Positions 6,160-9,582 of a stretch of DNA of 9,582 nt are shown here, piece by piece; within the stretch, counting starts at the first letter, position 1, and each line of letters starts with the position of its first letter. A program made the translations under genes and the position numbers. The notes under the pieces are model-generated. The model did no database searches and was not told where the DNA came from. It worked only from the letters and a program-made list of their open reading frames with translations. Origin of the DNA: CAZHBA01 sp964530225 (GTDB lineage Bacteria; Pseudomonadota; Alphaproteobacteria; UBA6615); the NCBI GenBank assembly GCA_964530225.1, contig CAZHBA010000025.1, forward strand, positions 1 to 9,582. The letters run 5' to 3'.

Positions 6160-7322
6160 CTACAGGCCGGCGAACGCGGCTTCGACAATCGCTTCGGTGC
6201 GCATGCCGGTACCTAACCCTTCGCTTTGCAGATTGGTTGCATAGGCCAACGACAGATTGCGCTCGGGGTCGGCGAACGCCCGCGCGCCGCCCGATCCGGG
6301 ATGGCCGAAGGCTTTTGGGTTGGGGCCAAAGATGCTCTGCCCTTCGGGGTTTTTCCAGAACCCCATGGCCATACGGATATGCTGTCCGGTGGTGCCGTCG
6401 GCCTCGTCTTCCCATTGGTCGGTGGTGGCGCGAGCAATCGCGTCAGCGGATAGCATGCGCACGCCGCCGAACTCACCGCCATTGGCCAGTGCGGCGTAGA
6501 TGCGCGCCATGGCGCGAGCCGTGCCGAAGCCGCCGAACGACGGGATACCGGCGGTACGGAACTTGGCGCTATTCTGCACCGCGGTATCCATGGGTTTCGG
6601 CATCGCTCTCCAGGCGCGCAGCAATGGGCTGTCGGGGCCGGCGTTACCGCCCATCGAGAAGCCCGCGGGGTTGGGGTAAATGTTAGCGACGCGCTCTAGG
6701 TCCGCATCGTCGACACCTATCTTGTAATCGGCGCCTAGGAGATCGCAGACATTTTTGCGCAGAAATTCGCGGATCGGCTGGCCGCTCACCCGGTGCACCA
6801 CCTCGCCCGCCAGATAGCCGATGTTGACGGTGTTGTAGGCTCCCTTGGTACCGGGTGGCCAGGCGAGTTCCTGCGCTTCGAGAACGCTGATCATCTTGTC
6901 GTAATCGTAAATATCGCCGGGATTGGCGGCGTCGTTGAAGCATACCCCGCAATAGTGCGAAATAATGTGGCGGACGAGAACACCCTCCTTGCCGTTCTGG
7001 GCGAACTCCGGCCAGTAGGTGGCGACCGGTGCATCCAGATCGACTTGCCCGCGGTCGGCCAGAATATGGACGCTCAGCGCGCACAGGCTCTTGGCGATCG
7101 AATAGAAAATGCACATGGTGTCTTCGTGCCACGGACGGGCGCGCGCGTCGTCCCTATGGCCCCCCATAAATCGACGACTTTTTTACCCTGGTGATAGACG
7201 CAAACGGCGCTGCCTATCTCGCCGTGTTTGGTGAAGTTGCACTCCAGCGCTTCACGCACGGCGGCGAAGGCAGGATCGCAGGTGCCATCAATGTTTAGAC
7301 TGATGACTTCTGATGCGGTCAT
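6160..7322 (-). pseudogene. Class C beta-lactamase/EstB-type serine hydrolase, frameshifted
   Basis: Member of the beta-lactamase-related (EstB/DD-peptidase-like) esterase family. Start ATG 7320-7322 (MTASEV) follows GGAGA at a six-base gap; the TTG at 7343 lacks a site. The first frame runs to VVDLWG and the second resumes at GGHRDDARARPWHEDT. The family joins these as VDLWGGxxD, so one base is missing within the six-G run (plus-strand C 7160-7165). With the frame restored the product would be 387 residues, full length: Ser75 and Lys78 (SIAK) as the S-x-x-K catalytic pair, Tyr163 (GAYNTVNIGYLAGEVV) as the probable second catalytic residue, and HPGSGGARAFADPE (341-354) as the C-terminal H-x-G-like motif. 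No signal peptide is seen, so a cytoplasmic esterase is more likely than a periplasmic lactamase. The rest is open and well conserved, so the break is recent, switchable or a sequencing error. Confidence 0.82.
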
Positions 7323-7328
7323 TGTTGT

Positions 7329-7333
7329 TCTCC
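7329..7333 (-). promoter_or_regulatory. Ribosome binding site of the serine hydrolase gene
   Basis: On the minus strand GGAGA lies six bases before the ATG at 7322-7320. It sets the start at MTASEV and rules against the upstream TTG at 7343. Confidence 0.6.
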
Positions 7334-7384
7334 GTCCCCCCAAGTAGAAATTATCGAACGACAGTCGATGGAACGCAATCGCGG

Positions 7385-8872
7385 CTACTGGGTCACTCGG
7401 GCGACAGCGGTGCGCCAGCCTACCAATAACGTATCGCGATTTCCGCTAGCTAGGGACGGTATAAACGTCCGTTCATGTCGCCACAGCGCCGAGATATCGT
7501 CGAGGCCGGCATAGACACCCGCGCCGAGACCGGCGAGCAGGGCAGCGCCCATGGCGGTGGTTTCGACTACCGCTGGCCGGTCGACGCGCAAGTCCAGAAT
7601 GTCGGCGAGGAACTGCACCAGCCAGTCGTTGGTAGCCATACCGCCGTCGATGCGCAAGCTGTGCGTCGCCTTGCCGTGGTCCTTAGCCATCGCCTCCAGC
7701 AGATCGTGGGTCTGATAGGCGACCGCCTCCAGCGCGGCGCGGGCGATTTCGGCAACACCGGTATCGCGGGTCAGGCCGAACAGTGCGCCGCGCGCGTCGG
7801 GGTTCCAGTGGGGCGCGCCCAATCCGGTGAAGGCGGGCACCATGTAGACACCGTGGTTGGATAGCGACCCCCGGGCCAGCGCTTCCGTGTCAGGTGCGGA
7901 GTCGATGATTTGCAGCGCGTCGCGCAGCCACTGCACCGCTGCTCCGGCGACGAATATACTGCCTTCCAACGCATAGCTAACTTGCCCGTCTAGGCGGTAG
8001 GCGACCGTCGTCAGCAGCCGGTTTTCCGATGCGACGGGTTGATGGCCGGTATTTAGTAGCACGAAAGCGCCGGTTCCGTAGGAGCTTTTAACCATGCCTG
8101 GCTCGAAACAGGCCTGGCCGAACGCCGCCGCGTGCTGATCGCCGGCGATACCACGGATCGGCAGCGGCCGTTCGAACAGGCCAGATGCTGTGGTGCCGAA
8201 ATTGCCGGCGCTGTCGTGCACTTGCGGCAGCAGCGCGGCGGGGATACGCCACAAGGCCAGCAGATCGTCGTCCCAGACCTGACGGTGGATGTCGAACAGC
8301 ATGGTGCGGCTAGCGTTACTGGCGTCGGTGGCGTGTATCGCGCCGCCGGTGAGCCGCCATAACAGGAAACTATCGATGGTGCCGAAGGCGAGGTCGCCAG
8401 CCTCCGCCGCTACCCGTGTGCCATCGATAGTGTCGAGAAGCCAGGCGAGTTTACTGGCGGAGAAATAGGGATCGGGTAGCAGCCCGGTGCGTTCGGCGAT
8501 TAGTGGTGCATGGTCAGCCTCGGTAATGTCGCGGCAGGCGTCGGCAGTGCGTCGGTCCTGCCAGACGATTGCGTTATGGACTGGCTTGCCGGTGCGGCGG
8601 TTCCACAAAGCAGTGGTTTCGCGCTGGTTGGTGATGCCGAGGGCCGCGACCTCGAGGGCTTCCGCTGCACATTTGTCTAGTACATCGCGACACACAGCGA
8701 GTGCGTCCGTCCAGATTTCTTCCGGATTATGCTCGACCCAGCCTGGCTGCGGAAAAATTTGCTTCAGCTCGCGCTGCGCCGTGGCGACCGGCGTCCCGGC
8801 GGCGTCGAACACGATTGCCCGTGTGCTGGTCGTGCCCTGATCGAGGGCTAGTAGGTGCGGGCCGTCGGTCAC
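7385..8872 (-). CDS. glpK: Glycerol kinase GlpK
   Basis: FGGY-family kinase that phosphorylates glycerol with ATP to sn-glycerol 3-phosphate in the cytoplasm. It has 495 residues from a GTG start (MTDGPHLLALDQGTTSTR), normal length. Visible motifs are the phosphate-binding LDQGTTSTRA (10-19), the glycerol-site Arg84-Glu85 in GITNQRETT, NAIVWQDRRT (100-109), Tyr136, TDASNASRTMLFDI (182-195), Asp245-Gln246 in GIAGDQHAA, YGTGAF (265-270), VPAFTGLGAPHWNPDARGA (345-363), and the ATP-site block RIDGGMATNDWLVQF (407-421). The E. coli-type fructose-1,6-bisphosphate loop (GGKGGTR, about residue 230) is absent, replaced by TASGLFERPLP. The EIIA-Glc-binding tail also differs, so those allosteric controls are unlikely. 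Its GTG begins one base after the amidase stop and lacks a clear ribosome binding site, so translational coupling is likely. No glpD or glpF is in view. Confidence 0.95.
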   Translation of the reverse strand: MTDGPHLLALDQGTTSTRAIVFDAAGTPVATAQRELKQIFPQPGWVEHNPEEIWTDALAVCRDVLDKCAAEALEVAALGITNQRETTALWNRRTGKPVHNAIVWQDRRTADACRDITEADHAPLIAERTGLLPDPYFSASKLAWLLDTIDGTRVAAEAGDLAFGTIDSFLLWRLTGGAIHATDASNASRTMLFDIHRQVWDDDLLALWRIPAALLPQVHDSAGNFGTTASGLFERPLPIRGIAGDQHAAAFGQACFEPGMVKSSYGTGAFVLLNTGHQPVASENRLLTTVAYRLDGQVSYALEGSIFVAGAAVQWLRDALQIIDSAPDTEALARGSLSNHGVYMVPAFTGLGAPHWNPDARGALFGLTRDTGVAEIARAALEAVAYQTHDLLEAMAKDHGKATHSLRIDGGMATNDWLVQFLADILDLRVDRPAVVETTAMGAALLAGLGAGVYAGLDDISALWRHERTFIPSLASGNRDTLLVGWRTAVARVTQ

Positions 8873-8873
8873 G

Positions 8874-9582
8874 TCAGCGGACGCAGAACGGCGCCAGTGT
8901 CACGGCTAGGTTGAGCAATACCTCATCGCCACCAATCCAGGCGATGAACGACAGACCGACGGGGCAGCCCTCGACCTCTGCGGCTGGCAGGGTGACCTGG
9001 GGCAGGCCGGAATGGCCCGCGATGCAGGTCAGTGCCAGGGTGTTGGCGCGGAAGAATTCCAGGCCATCCGGTGGCGTGTCGACTTCGGGCGAAATCACCG
9101 GTGCGGTCGGTAGGCATAGGATGGTGCCCGGTGGCACCAATGCGTGCATGTGGGCGCGAATGCCCTCGCGAACCTGGTGCGCTGCCGCGGTTTCATCTAC
9201 CGTGATGGTGGCGACCATCTCGAAGCGGTCCTTGATGCCGGGGCCGAGACTGGCGTTGTGCTCGACGACCCAGGGCAGGTTGGTCACTTTGACCTCGCTG
9301 GCCTGGAGGACGCGGAACGCTTCCGACCAGGGTTCCAGCCCATCCGGCGCAACGGCTACCGGTTCCGCGGGCGGCAGCACACTGGCGGCGGCGTTGGCAA
9401 CGCTGTGCAACGCTGTGGCAACCGCCGGGTCGGCCCGTGCGAAACAATCTTCGGCGATCAACAAGCGCTCGATATCCGCCGCCACAGATTGGTCGTCGAG
9501 GACTACCGGCCCGACGGTTCGGAATAGCTCCGCGTCGTTGGTGAACCAGCCCGCGGTGTCGTAGCTCGGTGCCATTGCTCGG
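8874..9582 (-). CDS. Amidase-signature family enzyme, C-terminal part (5' end outside window)
   Basis: C-terminal portion of an amidase-signature hydrolase, which cleaves amides with a Ser-cisSer-Lys triad. The triad and the Gly/Ser-rich signature lie upstream, beyond the window. The visible part opens with MAPSYDTAGWFTNDAELF, matching the APSFDTVGWFARD block just after the signature, and ends with LALTCIAGHSGLPQVTLPAA, CPVGLSFIAWIGGDEVLLNLA and TLAPF, the usual C-terminal blocks. The frame is open to the window edge (Arg-Ala before that Met), so the Met at 9575 is internal. The closest style I recognise is the short amidases related to plant AMI1 (indole-3-acetamide hydrolase-like), not allophanate hydrolase or GatA, but the substrate is unknown. 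The TGA stop (8874-8876) is one base from the glpK start, so the two share a transcript. Confidence 0.85.
   Translation of the reverse strand, partial: RAMAPSYDTAGWFTNDAELFRTVGPVVLDDQSVAADIERLLIAEDCFARADPAVATALHSVANAAASVLPPAEPVAVAPDGLEPWSEAFRVLQASEVKVTNLPWVVEHNASLGPGIKDRFEMVATITVDETAAAHQVREGIRAHMHALVPPGTILCLPTAPVISPEVDTPPDGLEFFRANTLALTCIAGHSGLPQVTLPAAEVEGCPVGLSFIAWIGGDEVLLNLAVTLAPFCVR

Noticed and set aside
7323..7384. Promoter or terminator between glpK and the serine hydrolase gene
   Set aside because: Only a five-pair ATCGA/TCGAT repeat (7353-7369) is present, and there is no convincing promoter; the genes may simply be co-transcribed.
8701..9564. Long plus-strand open frame of 287 codons
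   Set aside because: It lies antisense to clearly conserved glpK and amidase sequence and shows no recognisable family; open antisense frames are common in GC-rich coding DNA.
1..9582. Mobile element, CRISPR array, tRNA, or toxin-antitoxin module
   Set aside because: No transposase or integrase motifs, no regularly spaced repeats, no cloverleaf-like sequence and no small paired genes were seen.

Overview
The window looks like chromosomal DNA of an alphaproteobacterium, probably in or near the Rhodospirillales. The evidence is an alphaproteobacterial-type PhaR, a long NrtR-type NAD regulator placed directly before nadA-nadB-nadC, moderately high GC, and GTG/TTG starts. No phage, transposase, CRISPR array, rRNA or tRNA is visible.

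Layout. Bases 2-577 hold the 5'-truncated polyhydroxyalkanoate regulator phaR (+). Bases 620-1331 contain no intact gene. They hold three C-terminal gene remnants end to end: an EAL-domain phosphodiesterase (-), an AMP-forming acyl-CoA synthetase (+) and a ketopantoate reductase (+). The last two are joined in one reading frame, and five in-frame stops are spread over the EAL and synthetase pieces. Bases 1342-2397 encode an NrtR-like regulator with a degenerate Nudix box and a C-terminal winged helix. The 119-base gap before nadA holds two matching palindromes (ATRCTC-N5-GAGYAT), which I infer to be NrtR operators. Bases 2517-6051 are nadA, nadB and nadC, making quinolinate from aspartate and then nicotinate mononucleotide. 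nadA and nadB are 15 bases apart; nadB and nadC overlap by 32 bases.

A hairpin built from a palindromic intergenic repeat lies between nadC and the oppositely oriented right-hand genes and probably ends transcription from both sides. On the minus strand, read right to left, come the C-terminal part of an amidase-signature enzyme (cut by the window edge), glycerol kinase glpK whose GTG start follows the amidase stop after one base, and a class C beta-lactamase/EstB-type serine hydrolase frameshifted in a run of six G.

Functionally the centre is a self-contained de novo NAD module with its own presumed regulator and operator. The main unusual points are the paired operators, the remnant mosaic beside phaR, and the frameshifted hydrolase. 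I found no clearly new multi-gene system.
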